Source: Polaromonas sp. (GTDB lineage Bacteria > Pseudomonadota > Gammaproteobacteria > Burkholderiales > Burkholderiaceae_C). From it: a DNA stretch of 64,000 nucleotides. Location of the stretch: contig JAQGNE010000017.1 in assembly GCA_028291985.1 (NCBI GenBank), forward strand, positions 62,001-126,000, given 5' to 3'. Within the stretch, counting starts at the first letter, position 1, and every line of letters begins with the position of its first letter. The position numbers and the translations under genes were made by a program. The notes under the pieces are model-generated. The model ran no database searches, was not told the origin of the DNA, and saw nothing but the letters and a program-made list of their open reading frames with translations. Of the stretch, positions 20,460 to 30,180 are shown one piece after another.

Positions 20460-20936
20460 ATGACCCTGAGATACCGGTTTGGTGTCATTGTTGCTGCGCT
20501 GTGGTGGGGCAGCCTGACGTCGCTGGGTTGTATCGTGGTTCCACAGCTGTTCATCCATTTGCCGAGCCCGGCTGCAGCCGGCGCGATGGCTGCCAGGCTC
20601 TTTACCGCTCAAGCCTGGTTGGGTATGGCGTGCGCCATGCTGCTGCTCATGATTTTCAATAGAAAAGAGGCCGCAGACCAGACAAATCATGCGCAGCATG
20701 CTATCAAACTAATAGTGGCTGGGCTTTTCCTGACTTTGCTGGTGGAGTTTGCGGTAGCGCCTCGCATCATGCATGCACGGGCTGAAGGCGGCAACCTCAA
20801 GTTCTGGCATGCACTGGCCAGTGCCATGTACCTGGGCCAGTGGCTTTGCGCTGGATTCGCACTCTGGCGGCTTGTAGCACAGCGTGGCTCGTTGACTTCA
20901 GACACCCGGGACATGCAAAGCCATGACGGAGGCTAG
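20460..20936 (+). CDS. DUF4149-family integral membrane protein
   Basis: 158 residues with four hydrophobic segments (about 7-30, 50-65, 82-102 and 122-140). Conserved features of the DUF4149 family are the GSLTSLGCIVVPQLF start and the AARLFTAQAW segment. The function is unknown. It follows greA by 46 bases. A copy of the dispersed repeat overlaps codons for the third membrane segment (AIKLIVAGLFLTLL), after a short hydrophilic loop EAADQTNHAQH. Confidence 0.75.
   Translation: MTLRYRFGVIVAALWWGSLTSLGCIVVPQLFIHLPSPAAAGAMAARLFTAQAWLGMACAMLLLMIFNRKEAADQTNHAQHAIKLIVAGLFLTLLVEFAVAPRIMHARAEGGNLKFWHALASAMYLGQWLCAGFALWRLVAQRGSLTSDTRDMQSHDGG
20699..20740 (+). repeat. Dispersed repeat copy, inside the DUF4149 gene
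   Basis: Core GCTAT-N7-ATAGT (20700-20716; one mismatch), followed by GGCTGGGC. The right half is shorter or more diverged than in other copies. Confidence 0.5.
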
Positions 20937-21068
20937 GTGTGTTGTTCGCTATTCGTAATCGGATGGTGGTCCTGGCGGCAGTGACGGTCGCCGTTATCCT
21001 CTGATTTTCACCTGTCTGTCGCTACTGAGCGTCACACACAGAGGCCTAGATCGCCATCCGGCAATCCT

Positions 21069-21914
21069 TCACATCTGCTCAGCCGCTTCCAGGGTATTGA
21101 CCAATAGCATGGTGATGGTCATCGGACCCACGCCGCCTGGCACCGGGGTGATGAAACTGGCGACTTCCCTGACGGCATTGAAATCAATGTCACCGCACAA
21201 TTTCCCGTCATCGGTGCGGTTCATGCCCACATCGATGACCACCGCGCCGGGTTTGACCATGTCGGCAGTCAGCATGTTGCGTTTGCCCACAGCAGCGACC
21301 ACGACGTCTGCCTGAAGCGTCATTGCCTTCAGGTCAGCGGTGGCGCTGTGGCAGATCGTCACCGTTGCATTCTTTTGGAGCAGCATCATGGCCATGGGCT
21401 TGCCCACAATGTTGCTGCGTCCGATCACGACTGCATGTTTTCCCTTCAGGTCATAGCCAATGCTGTCCAGCATTTTCATGCAGCCGTAAGGCGTGCAGGG
21501 CCAAAACCCAGGCCGGCCTACCATCAGAGCGCCGGCACTTGCCACATGAAACCCGTCAACGTCCTTTGCCGATGAAATCGCTTCAATAACCTTGTGTGCG
21601 TCGATGTGCGCGGGGAGCGGCAGCTGTACAAGAATGCCGTGGATCGATGGGTCCTGGTTCAACGCCTCGACGCGCGACAGCAGCTCTGCCTCGGTTAGTG
21701 CGGCCGGATGCCGCTCCAGTATCGAATGCAGTCCGTTGTCCTGGCAGGCCTTGACCTTGTTGCGAACATAAACCTGGCTGGCCGGGTCGTCACCGACCAG
21801 CACAACAGCCAGCCCGGGAACGACACCGCGTCCGCGCAGGGCAGCGGCCCGTTGTGCAACCTGTATCCGTAACTGGGCCGACAAGGCTATTCCGTCAATC
21901 AATTGAGCTGTCAT
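21069..21914 (-). CDS. folD: Bifunctional methylenetetrahydrofolate dehydrogenase/cyclohydrolase
   Basis: 281 residues, standard length. FolD interconverts 5,10-methylene-THF, methenyl-THF and 10-formyl-THF for purine and formyl-Met synthesis. [21 protein letters not shown] carries the catalytic Tyr-Lys region (given here in its core [14 protein letters not shown]), and [17 protein letters not shown] and [15 protein letters not shown] are the family signatures for NADP binding and the C-terminus. It is downstream of the FixJ-type regulator on the same strand but separated from it by a terminator, so it is probably transcribed on its own. Confidence 0.96.
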   Translation of the reverse strand: MTAQLIDGIALSAQLRIQVAQRAAALRGRGVVPGLAVVLVGDDPASQVYVRNKVKACQDNGLHSILERHPAALTEAELLSRVEALNQDPSIHGILVQLPLPAHIDAHKVIEAISSAKDVDGFHVASAGALMVGRPGFWPCTPYGCMKMLDSIGYDLKGKHAVVIGRSNIVGKPMAMMLLQKNATVTICHSATADLKAMTLQADVVVAAVGKRNMLTADMVKPGAVVIDVGMNRTDDGKLCGDIDFNAVREVASFITPVPGGVGPMTITMLLVNTLEAAEQM

Positions 21915-21933
21915 GTCAAGGGCTTCACAAGTG

Positions 21934-21963
21934 AAAAAGCCCGTTGGTTCAGGACCGACGGGC
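21934..21963 (-). terminator. Rho-independent terminator after the FixJ-type regulator gene
   Basis: On the minus strand GCCCGTCGGT (21963-21954) pairs with 21948-21939 across a 5-base loop, with one G-T pair, and is followed by TTTTT (21938-21934). It lies between the regulator stop and the folD start. The left arm is also the GCCC part of a dispersed repeat copy. Confidence 0.75.
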
Positions 21964-21990
21964 AGGTACAGCTACCGATAAAGTAGCAAA
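21935..21990 (-). repeat. Dispersed repeat copy merged with a terminator
   Basis: Minus-strand core GCTAC-N7-GTAGC (21987-21971) fits the consensus exactly; then TGCCC, a spacer and CGGGCT followed by T5. The GCCC/GGGC arms form the terminator stem listed separately. Confidence 0.65.
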
Positions 21991-22009
21991 TGAAATGGCT
22001 GAAGGCTCT

Positions 22010-22636
22010 CTAGACCCTGGGCGCAGTGGATCCCAGCGCTATTTTCAGCAGGTCGGCTACCGTGTTGGCGTTCAGTTTTTCCATGATGTTGGCACGGTGC
22101 GCTTCAACTGTCTTGATGCTGATGCCCAGGTCGTCAGCGATCTGCTTGTTCAGCCGACCTGCAACGATGCGCTCCAGAACCTGCGCCTCGCGCGACGTCA
22201 GCTTGGCAAGCAGCGCGTCGCGGCTGGCGGACTGCTGGTGGCCTGCAAACGCGTCCCTGGCCTGGCCGAGCATCCGCTCCACCAAGTTGACCAGCGCTTC
22301 TTCCTGGAACGGCTTCTGGATGAAATCCATGGCGCCTTTCTTCATGGTGTCCACGGCCATCGGAACATCGCCATGCCCGGTGATAAAGACAATAGGCAAA
22401 GGCGATTTTCGCTCGACAAGACGATCCTGCAACTCCAGCCCTGTCATGCCCCCCATGCGGATGTCAACGATAAGGCATGCCACTTCACGTGGGTCATAGC
22501 GGCTTAAAAACGTTTCCGCTGAGTCATAGCAGCGAACGCGATAGTCCTTGCCTTCCAGCAACCACTGCAGCGAATCGCGTACGCCTTCGTCGTCATCGAC
22601 AACATAGACAGTACCTTTTTTCGGGATCAAGCTCAT
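22010..22636 (-). CDS. FixJ-type two-component response regulator
   Basis: 208 residues. The receiver domain (about 8-125) has acidic residues in VVDDDEGVRDSL, phosphoacceptor Asp58 in LIVDIRMGG and the conserved Lys108 in DFIQKPF. A LuxR-type helix-turn-helix follows (about 140-205) with LTSREAQVLERIVAGRLNKQ and DDLGISIKTVEAHRANIM. It is the obvious partner of the kinase gene 84 bases upstream on the same strand. The target genes are not known; the divergently placed pyruvate dehydrogenase cluster is a candidate by position only. Confidence 0.9.
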   Translation of the reverse strand: MSLIPKKGTVYVVDDDEGVRDSLQWLLEGKDYRVRCYDSAETFLSRYDPREVACLIVDIRMGGMTGLELQDRLVERKSPLPIVFITGHGDVPMAVDTMKKGAMDFIQKPFQEEALVNLVERMLGQARDAFAGHQQSASRDALLAKLTSREAQVLERIVAGRLNKQIADDLGISIKTVEAHRANIMEKLNANTVADLLKIALGSTAPRV

Positions 22637-22720
22637 GCTGGAATCTTTCGTGAACTTAAAGAGTGTGCAAGTGACTGTCGTTAAAGCATCAGGTCGATGT
22701 AGCCGGGACCCTGCCTGCGA

Positions 22721-25294
22721 TCAGGGCGTTGCTACGTTATCAGTAGCTGGCAATACCGATGAAAGCAGGGGTTTGACGGGTATCCAAAAGGTAAATCGGC
22801 ATCCCACCACGTCTTCGCCATTGTAAAGGTTCTGCGAGTCCATCCGCCCCTGATGAGACTCGACAATGCTCCTGCAGAGCTTGAGGCCGATCCCCATGCC
22901 TTCGGCCTTGGTGGAGTAGAACGCCTCATACAAGCGCCCCATCACTTCAGGCGTGAGCCCCGGGCCGGAATCAAGTACCGAAAACTCGACGACTTCCTGG
23001 TCTTCGATCTTTTTGGGTACCACCCGCAGTTCAACGCTCCGCCGTGCAGCCGGCAAGCGTGCGTTGGCAATCGACTCGGCTGCGTTCTTCATCAGGTTGA
23101 TCAGCACCTGCTCAATCAGGATAGGGTCTACCAGAACAGGCGGCATGCGCGCCGCGATGTAATGCGTCAGCCGCACGTTGTGGCGCCGTAGTTCGATTTC
23201 AGCGAGTTCCATGGCGTTGCTGGCAATCGTGGCTACCTCAGCCGAGCTGCGATTCGGTTCGCTGCGTTTGACGAATGAGCGTATCCGCTGAATGATCTGG
23301 CCGGCCCGATTGGCCTGCTTTGCGGTTTTCTCAAGGGCTACCAGCAGGTCATCATTGCTGATCTGCTGGGCCTTGATTCGCGACACCATGCCGTTGCAGT
23401 AATTGTTGATCGCCGTCAGCGGCTGGTTCAGCTCATGCGCAACGCTCGACGCCATTTCGCCCATCGTGATCAGGCGGCTGGCGGTTTGCGCCCGGTGATT
23501 TTGCTGGGCGGCTTGCTCTTCGGCATGCCGGCGCGGCGTGATGTCAGAGGCAATCACCATTTGCGCCAGTCGGCCATCCACCCAGGTCAGGTAACGTGAT
23601 CGCACCTCCAGCCATTTGGACAGTTCGGGTACAAAAATCTCGGCGTTCTCGGTCAGAGCGGTGGTCAATGAATCGGTGGGCAATCCGGCAAGGCCATCGA
23701 CTTCATCCTGTGCATCTTCGGTCGGCGCTGTGGCTGGCACACCGGCCTGGGCAATCAGGTTCAGGTGACCTGATACCTCAGCGCCAAACCAGGAGCGGTA
23801 AAGCTTGTTGGCAAATAGCAGTTCTTCACTCCCCAGGGGTGCCACTGAAACCGCTGCATCCAGTCCTTCCAGCACGGTGGTGAAGCGTTCATAAGATGCG
23901 GTGAGTTCTTCGCGGATCCGCTTGGGCTCGGTGATATCGGTCATGGACGTCATCCAGCCAGTCTGTTGGCCGCGAGGGTCGATCAGTGGCGACACATACA
24001 TGCGCGCATCAAAGATTTTGCCGTTCTTGCGCTTGACCCGTACCTCAAAACCACCCGGCGGCGTCTTGCCCTGCAGCTCGTCATTCAACCGCGACATCAG
24101 AACGTCCAGTTCGCCATCGGGCCAGTGCGGGAAAGGCGGCGTGCGGCCCACCAGGTCCGCTTCTGTCAGCCCGGTCATCTGGCAAAAGGCCGGGTTGACG
24201 TAAGTTATCCGGCCCTGCAGGTCCAAGGCACGCATCCCCGTGAGCATGGAGTTTTCCATCGCACGTCGAAAGTTTGTTTCCGTGATCAAGGCCTGCTGCG
24301 CCTGCACCCGGCGCTGGGTGTGGCGCCAGGTGCCCAGCAGCATCCACACGGTCAGCGCACTCAGGGCGCTGACCAGCCAGAAAAAGCCGCTGCCGACCAC
24401 ACCCAGCGAGGCCCGGTAGCCTTGCGCACGCAGCAGCATGCCGTTGCCGACAGGTGAGACCGGGATTTCATATTCGGCCGCGCTGTCTGACCATGGCAGC
24501 AAGCGCTCGGCAGTATTGCGGCGGGGCGGCAGGTTACCCGCCAGCACCCGGTTCTTGTCATCCACCAGCGTCACCGCATACTTGGCCGCCACCTCGGTCG
24601 GAACGCCAAAACGCAGCAACCCATCAATCGAATATTCGCCCATGATGACGCCAGAAAACTTGCCCTGATCGTCCAGCGGTATCAGCAGCTGCAGCGTTGG
24701 CGCGTTGTAGTTCGTGCTGTCTGTCGGGTTGAGCGGGCCGGAATAGACCGGCTGTCGCAAGTCCCGCGCAAGGCCGTAGGTGCCGTCGGTTTCACCGGGC
24801 TTGAGCTGGTCGCCAGCCCGCCTGAGTTGCGCTGTGTTGGCACTTGCCGACACATAAGCGACCTTTACCCGGCGCCTTGAATCCACCCATGTCACCGCCA
24901 GCAGCTCGGGGTACTGGCTCACCAGGGATTCCGCCTGTGAAACAAAGTCCGCAGCATCGACTTCTTTGTTCGAAATGTCGCGGCCGATTCGCATCAGCTG
25001 CTCCTGCCGTTCGAGCAGCCGCAGGCGCAAGCGTTGCTGCGCATATTCAACATCGCGCTTGACTGCCTGCTGTTCCCGGTCGATTTCTTCAAGCCGCAGG
25101 TAACCAAATGCCGCAATCACCGCTGCCAGAAACAGCAGCACCGCGAGCAGCGGCCCCAGCGTGATGAAGCGATCCTGCCGCGCCGGCGATTGCTTGCGCC
25201 ACCAGTGCCGCCACCACACAAGCCTTGCTCTTCCGGGACTGGCGGTGGGGTTGAAGCCGGAGTCAGGCGATGAGGTGAAGGCGTCCGTAGGCAT
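22721..25294 (-). CDS. Membrane PAS-domain sensor histidine kinase
   Basis: 857 residues. A first transmembrane helix (about 43-66) and a second (about 305-327) bracket a periplasmic Cache-like domain of about 240 residues. Two PAS domains follow (MENSMLTGMRALDLQGRITY... and LEGLDAAVSVAPLGSEELLF...), then a HisKA domain with the phosphoacceptor His in SSVAHELNQPLTAINNYCNG and an HATPase domain with LINLMKNAAESI, LDSGPGLTPEV and GMGIGLKLCRSIVESH. The architecture resembles DctB/FixL-class kinases paired with FixJ-type regulators. The ligand is unknown; a small organic acid is plausible for a Cache domain but is inference. Confidence 0.88.
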   Translation of the reverse strand: MPTDAFTSSPDSGFNPTASPGRARLVWWRHWWRKQSPARQDRFITLGPLLAVLLFLAAVIAAFGYLRLEEIDREQQAVKRDVEYAQQRLRLRLLERQEQLMRIGRDISNKEVDAADFVSQAESLVSQYPELLAVTWVDSRRRVKVAYVSASANTAQLRRAGDQLKPGETDGTYGLARDLRQPVYSGPLNPTDSTNYNAPTLQLLIPLDDQGKFSGVIMGEYSIDGLLRFGVPTEVAAKYAVTLVDDKNRVLAGNLPPRRNTAERLLPWSDSAAEYEIPVSPVGNGMLLRAQGYRASLGVVGSGFFWLVSALSALTVWMLLGTWRHTQRRVQAQQALITETNFRRAMENSMLTGMRALDLQGRITYVNPAFCQMTGLTEADLVGRTPPFPHWPDGELDVLMSRLNDELQGKTPPGGFEVRVKRKNGKIFDARMYVSPLIDPRGQQTGWMTSMTDITEPKRIREELTASYERFTTVLEGLDAAVSVAPLGSEELLFANKLYRSWFGAEVSGHLNLIAQAGVPATAPTEDAQDEVDGLAGLPTDSLTTALTENAEIFVPELSKWLEVRSRYLTWVDGRLAQMVIASDITPRRHAEEQAAQQNHRAQTASRLITMGEMASSVAHELNQPLTAINNYCNGMVSRIKAQQISNDDLLVALEKTAKQANRAGQIIQRIRSFVKRSEPNRSSAEVATIASNAMELAEIELRRHNVRLTHYIAARMPPVLVDPILIEQVLINLMKNAAESIANARLPAARRSVELRVVPKKIEDQEVVEFSVLDSGPGLTPEVMGRLYEAFYSTKAEGMGIGLKLCRSIVESHQGRMDSQNLYNGEDVVGCRFTFWIPVKPLLSSVLPATDNVATP

Positions 25295-25596
25295 AGAGGT
25301 GCCCAGTTTAGGTGAGCAGCATCCCTTGCTGCGTGATCCCTGTATGTAAACCTCATACCGAACGATTATTCCGTCGGCTGACGCTGGGAGTGGGCGAGAT
25401 TTCCGTTGTCAACTATCTGTCTGGAGTTTTGCAATGTGAAATCAATACGCATCATTCGAAATATTTAGAATTTTATGAGAAACTTGAGGATTGACTCTAA
25501 TTTGCGTTTACAAAGGCTTTGTGACGCCGCAAGAGGCAAGCTCGCGCCGCCTTGAAGCGGACTTAAACCGGACCACCCCAGCAGGAGACAAAAGAC
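25295..25596. other. Divergent spacer between sensor kinase gene and aceE
   Basis: 302 bases. The middle (about 25430-25510) is clearly AT-rich compared with the surroundings and must hold the aceE promoter and probably that of the kinase gene. I cannot fix hexamers with confidence. A short hairpin CCGC-N6-GCGG lies at 25547-25560. The aceE ribosome site is AGGAG at 25581-25585. Confidence 0.5.
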
Positions 25597-28338
25597 ATGG
25601 CCGCCAATCCCACAAACGCAGGTGCTGACACACTCAAAAGTGCCGCCAATGACAGCCGGAACACGGGTGTCGATAAAGACCAGCAAGAAACCCGTGAGTG
25701 GATGGACGCGCTGTCGGCCGTCATTGAAAGCGAAGGCCCCGAGCGCGCACACTTCCTGCTCGAGCAACTGCTGGAACACGCACGCCAGAAAAGCATCGAC
25801 ATGCCGTTTTCTGCCAACACCGGCTATGTCAACACCATTGAGCCCGGCCAGGAAGAGCGCTCACCAGGCAATCTGGAGATCGAGGAGCGCCTGCGCGCCT
25901 ATATGCGTTGGAACGCCATGGCCATGGTGGTCAAGGCCAACCGGCTGCATCCGGCCGATGGTGGCGACCTCGGCGGTCACATCGGCTCGTTTGCTTCTTT
26001 GGCCAGCCTGTTTGGTGCCGGCTTCAACCATTTCTGGCACGCTGAAAGCGAAGGCCATGGTGGCGACTGCCTCTACATCCAGGGCCACGTGTCGCCTGGA
26101 GTTTATGCGCGGGCCTACCTTGAAGGCCGCCTGACCGAAGAACAATTGCTGAACTTCCGACAGGAAGTCGATGGAAAGGGCCTGTCGAGCTATCCGCATC
26201 CCAAGCTGATGCCGGAGTTCTGGCAGTTTCCGACGGTATCCATGGGCCTCGGGCCTCTGATGGCAATTTATCAGGCGCGCTTTCTGAAATACCTGCATGC
26301 CCGCGGCATTGCCAACACCGAGAATCGCAAGGTCTGGGTGTTCTGCGGTGACGGTGAAATGGATGAAGTCGAGTCCATGGGCGCGATTGGCCTGGCTGCA
26401 CGCGAAAAACTCGACAACCTCGTGTTCGTCATCAACTGCAACCTGCAGCGCCTGGATGGCCCGGTGCGCGGCAACGGCAAGATCGTGCAGGAGCTCGAAG
26501 GCGAGTTCCGTGGCGCGGGCTGGAATGTGATCAAACTGCTGTGGGGCAGCAACTGGGACCCTTTGCTGGCGCGCGACAAAGACGGCGCGCTGCGCAAGGT
26601 CATGATGGACACGCTGGACGGCGATTACCAGGCCATGAAGGCCAACGACGGCGCATATGTTCGCAAGAACTTCTTTGGCCAGAATCCCCAGACGCTGGAG
26701 ATGGTCGCGAAGATGAGCGACGACGATATCTTCAACCTGCGCCGCGGCGGGCATGACTCGCAAAAAGTTTATGCCGCGTTTCACTCGGCCGTTAACCATG
26801 TGGGCCAGCCTACCGTACTGCTGATCAAGACCGTCAAGGGTTTTGGCATGGGCAAGATTGGCGAGGGCAAAAACAATGTCCATCAAACCAAGAAGCTGGC
26901 CGATGAGGACATCAAGGCTTTCCGCGACCGCTTCAATATTCCGATCCCAGACAGCCAGCTCGCCGAAATCCCCTTCTACAAGCCAGCCGAAGACACGCCA
27001 GAAATGCGTTACCTGCATGAGCGTCGCAAGGCCTTGGGTGGCTACCTGCCCCATCGCCGCACAAAGGCCGATGAAAGCTTCACGGTGCCGGCGCTGGATA
27101 TCTTCAAATCGGTGATGGACCCTACACCGGAAGGGCGCGAGATTTCAACCACCCAGGCTTATGTGCGCTTTCTGACGCAGCTGCTGCGAGACCAGGCGCT
27201 CGGCCCACGCGTGGTTCCTATCCTGGTGGACGAAGCCCGTACTTTCGGCATGGAAGGCCTGTTCCGGCAGATCGGTATCTACAACCCAGAAGGCCAGAAG
27301 TACACGCCGGTCGATAAAGACCAGGTGATGTATTACAGGGAGGATAAAAAGGGCCAGATCCTGCAGGAAGGCATCAATGAGGCGGGTGGCATGAGCAGCT
27401 GGATTGCAGCGGCCACCAGCTACAGCACCAACAACCGCATCATGGTGCCGTTTTACGTGTACTACTCGATGTTCGGCTTTCAGCGGATTGGTGATCTGGC
27501 CTGGGCCGCTGGCGACATGCAGGCACGCGGTTTCTTGCTGGGCGGCACTTCCGGCCGCACCACGCTCAACGGCGAAGGCTTGCAGCATGAAGACGGCCAT
27601 AGCCACATCCTGGCAGGCACCATTCCCAACTGCATCAGTTACGACCCGACATTTGCGCATGAGGTCGGCGTTATCCTGCACCATGGCCTCAAGCGTATGG
27701 TCGAAAAACAGGACAACGTCTACTTCTACCTGACCCTGCTGAACGAGAATTATGCGATGCCAGGCCTGAAGCCCGGCACCGAAGAGCAGATCATCAAGGG
27801 CATGTACCTGTGCAAGGAAGGAAAGTCCGGCAACGCGAAGCGTGTGCAGCTGCTGGGCTCCGGCACCATCCTGCGTGAATCCATCGCTGCGCAGGAACTG
27901 CTGGAAAAAGACTGGGGCATCGCCGCTGATGTCTGGAGCTGCCCAAGTTTCAACGAACTGGGGCGTGACGGACAGGAAGTGGATCGCTGGAACCTGCTGC
28001 ATCCCCTGGACACGCCGCGCGTCGCCTTCGTTGGCCAGCAGCTCGAAGGGCATACCGGCCCTGTCGTAGCCTCCACCGACTATATGAAGGCATTTGCCGA
28101 GCAGATTCGTCCGTACATCCCGAAAGGCCGAACCTTCAAGGTCTTGGGCACCGACGGATTTGGCCGCAGTGACTTCCGCAGCAAGCTGCGCGAGCATTTC
28201 GAGATCAACCGCCATTACATCGTGGTCGCGGCATTGAAGGCAATGAGCGAGGATGGCGCAGCGCCAGCAACCCACGTTGCCGACGCCATCAAGAAATACG
28301 GCATCATGGCCGACAAGATCAACCCGCTCTACGCCTGA
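25597..28338 (+). CDS. aceE: Pyruvate dehydrogenase E1 component, homodimeric type
   Basis: 913 residues, slightly longer than E. coli AceE (887). It decarboxylates pyruvate with thiamine diphosphate and acetylates the E2 lipoyl groups. GGDLGGHIGSFASLASLFGA (conserved His of the active site) and the ThDP motif GDGEMDE...INCNLQRLDGPVRGNGK are present. An extra N-terminal Asn/Asp-rich stretch (about 1-30) precedes the family start WMDALSAVIESEGPERAHFL. It heads the aceE-aceF-peptidase-lpdA cluster and is divergent from a sensor kinase gene. Confidence 0.97.
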   Translation: MAANPTNAGADTLKSAANDSRNTGVDKDQQETREWMDALSAVIESEGPERAHFLLEQLLEHARQKSIDMPFSANTGYVNTIEPGQEERSPGNLEIEERLRAYMRWNAMAMVVKANRLHPADGGDLGGHIGSFASLASLFGAGFNHFWHAESEGHGGDCLYIQGHVSPGVYARAYLEGRLTEEQLLNFRQEVDGKGLSSYPHPKLMPEFWQFPTVSMGLGPLMAIYQARFLKYLHARGIANTENRKVWVFCGDGEMDEVESMGAIGLAAREKLDNLVFVINCNLQRLDGPVRGNGKIVQELEGEFRGAGWNVIKLLWGSNWDPLLARDKDGALRKVMMDTLDGDYQAMKANDGAYVRKNFFGQNPQTLEMVAKMSDDDIFNLRRGGHDSQKVYAAFHSAVNHVGQPTVLLIKTVKGFGMGKIGEGKNNVHQTKKLADEDIKAFRDRFNIPIPDSQLAEIPFYKPAEDTPEMRYLHERRKALGGYLPHRRTKADESFTVPALDIFKSVMDPTPEGREISTTQAYVRFLTQLLRDQALGPRVVPILVDEARTFGMEGLFRQIGIYNPEGQKYTPVDKDQVMYYREDKKGQILQEGINEAGGMSSWIAAATSYSTNNRIMVPFYVYYSMFGFQRIGDLAWAAGDMQARGFLLGGTSGRTTLNGEGLQHEDGHSHILAGTIPNCISYDPTFAHEVGVILHHGLKRMVEKQDNVYFYLTLLNENYAMPGLKPGTEEQIIKGMYLCKEGKSGNAKRVQLLGSGTILRESIAAQELLEKDWGIAADVWSCPSFNELGRDGQEVDRWNLLHPLDTPRVAFVGQQLEGHTGPVVASTDYMKAFAEQIRPYIPKGRTFKVLGTDGFGRSDFRSKLREHFEINRHYIVVAALKAMSEDGAAPATHVADAIKKYGIMADKINPLYA

Positions 28339-28362
28339 ACATAAAACCCGGAGACTCACAAC

Positions 28363-30090
28363 ATGGCAATGGTAGAAATTCAGGTTCCGGATATTGGTGA
28401 CTTCGATGAAGTCACGGTGATCGAGCTGCTGGTCAAGCCCGGCGACAGCATTCAGGCAGACCAGTCGCTTCTGACAGTCGAGTCCGACAAGGCGTCGATG
28501 GAAATTCCGTCCAGCCACGCCGGCGTGGTCAAGGAACTCAGGGTCAAGCTGGGCGACAAGGTCAAGCAGGGTTCCGTCGTGCTGCTGCTTGAGGCTGCAG
28601 GTGCAGTGTCCGCCGCAGCCCCGGTTTCAGAAGAAAAAATGGCCCCAGTCCAGGTAAATAATGTGGAAACAGCTATTGATTCAGGAGCAAGCGCCAGCGT
28701 GCCTGATCCGTCGGTGGCCGGGGCGTCTGGCGTCATCGAGATCCGCGTTCCCGATATCGGTGACTTCAAGGATGTGACAGTTATCGAAGTGTTGGCCAAG
28801 CCGGGCGATGTCGTCAAGGTAGAGCAATCGCTGGTCACCGTCGAATCCGACAAGGCATCCATGGAGATTCCTTCGTCCAGCGCGGGCGTACTCAAAGAAT
28901 TGAAAGTCAAGCTGGGCGACAAGATCAATATCGGCGATTTGCTGGCAGTGCTGGAGGGCACAGCCAGGCCTGCGGCTTCCGCTGCTGCCCCTGCGCCAGC
29001 TACTGCCTCCGTCGAGGCTGCTCCTGCCGACGCTTCCCAAGCTTCGGCTCCGCCCCCAGCTGCTGCGGCCAGCGCCGCTGCAGCCGCGTCATCGTCATCG
29101 GCATCGGCATCGCAGCCAGCGCATGACCCCACGGTGGCCCCCAGCGGCGCGCTGCCGCATGCCTCACCGTCAGTGCGCAAGTTTGCACGTGAACTCGGCG
29201 TGCCGCTGGCAGAGGTCAAAGGCGGGGGCCCCAACGGCCGTATCACACTGGAAGACGTTCAGGCCTTCACCAAGTCGGTAATGTCTGGCGAAGCCCGGAC
29301 GCAGGCACAGGCAGCCAGATCGCCCGCCGCGAGTGGTACCGGTGGGTCTGGCGTGGGCCTTGATCTTTTGCCATGGCCGAAGGTGGACTTCACCAAGTTC
29401 GGCGATGTCGAGCGCAAGGACCTCTCGCGTATCAAGAAGATCAGCGGCGCCAACCTGCACCGCAACTGGGTCATGATTCCGCATGTCTGTAACCATGACG
29501 ATGCGGACATCACCGAGCTGGAAAACTTCCGCGTGCTCATGAACAAGGAAAACGAGAAGGCCGGTGTGAAGATCACCATGCTGGCCTTTTTGATCAAGGC
29601 ATCGGTAGCGGCCCTCAAGAAGTTTCCGGAGTTCAACGCTTCGCTGGATGGCGACCAGCTCGTGCTCAAGAAATACTATAACGTTGCCTTTGCGGCCGAC
29701 ACACCGAATGGCCTGGTGGTGCCGGTCATCAAGAACGCCGACCAGAAAGGCGTTGTCCAGATATCCCAGGAAATGGGCGAACTGGCCAAGAAGGCGCGCG
29801 ATGGCAAGCTTGGCCCTGCCGACATGCAGGGTGCCTGCTTCACGATCTCGTCGCTCGGCGGCATCGGTGGCCGTTATTTCACGCCCATCATCAACGCGCC
29901 GGAAGTAGCTATTCTGGGTGTGTGCAAGAGCCAGACCGAACCCGTCTGGGATGGAAAGGTGTTCCAGCCACGCCTGATGCTGCCGCTCAGCCTGAGCTGG
30001 GACCACCGTGTCATTGACGGGGCTGCTGCCGCACGCTTCAATGCCTACCTGGGCCAGATTCTGGGCGATTTCCGCCGCGTGCTCCTATAA
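28363..30090 (+). CDS. aceF: Dihydrolipoamide acetyltransferase, pyruvate dehydrogenase E2
   Basis: 575 residues. Two lipoyl domains (about 3-77 and 124-198) each carry the lipoylated Lys in [12 protein letters not shown] (Lys43 in the first). Ala/Pro/Ser-rich linkers surround them. The peripheral subunit-binding domain has ASPSVRKFARELGVPLAEVK and GPNGRITLEDVQAF; the C-terminal catalytic domain ends with SLSWDHRVIDGAAAARF containing the active-site His. It transfers the acetyl group to CoA and forms the complex core. It starts 24 bases after aceE. Weak repeat-like sequence lies in the first linker at 28672. Confidence 0.96.
   Translation: MAMVEIQVPDIGDFDEVTVIELLVKPGDSIQADQSLLTVESDKASMEIPSSHAGVVKELRVKLGDKVKQGSVVLLLEAAGAVSAAAPVSEEKMAPVQVNNVETAIDSGASASVPDPSVAGASGVIEIRVPDIGDFKDVTVIEVLAKPGDVVKVEQSLVTVESDKASMEIPSSSAGVLKELKVKLGDKINIGDLLAVLEGTARPAASAAAPAPATASVEAAPADASQASAPPPAAAASAAAAASSSSASASQPAHDPTVAPSGALPHASPSVRKFARELGVPLAEVKGGGPNGRITLEDVQAFTKSVMSGEARTQAQAARSPAASGTGGSGVGLDLLPWPKVDFTKFGDVERKDLSRIKKISGANLHRNWVMIPHVCNHDDADITELENFRVLMNKENEKAGVKITMLAFLIKASVAALKKFPEFNASLDGDQLVLKKYYNVAFAADTPNGLVVPVIKNADQKGVVQISQEMGELAKKARDGKLGPADMQGACFTISSLGGIGGRYFTPIINAPEVAILGVCKSQTEPVWDGKVFQPRLMLPLSLSWDHRVIDGAAAARFNAYLGQILGDFRRVLL
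28672..28688 (+). repeat. Possible repeat core in the aceF inter-lipoyl linker
   Basis: GCTAT-N7-GGAGC, one mismatch from GCTAY-N7-RTAGC, followed by AAGCGCC. The right half of the element is not clear. It encodes part of the low-complexity linker between the two lipoyl domains. Confidence 0.3.
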
Positions 30091-30180
30091 ACACATGGCA
30101 TGTACACATCCCGATTCGTGTCACGCACGAGGCTTCGAAGAAGCTTTGCTTTTCTATAACGGCCTCGCGCCGCAAACGAC

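Noticed and set aside
27145..28518. A 457-codon minus-strand open frame opposite aceE
   Set aside because: It mirrors aceE in a GC-rich sequence, shows no protein family features, and aceE itself is certain. The same holds for long frames opposite tsf (464-1333), aceE (25861-27054), carB (17433-18332) and lpd (55046-56245).
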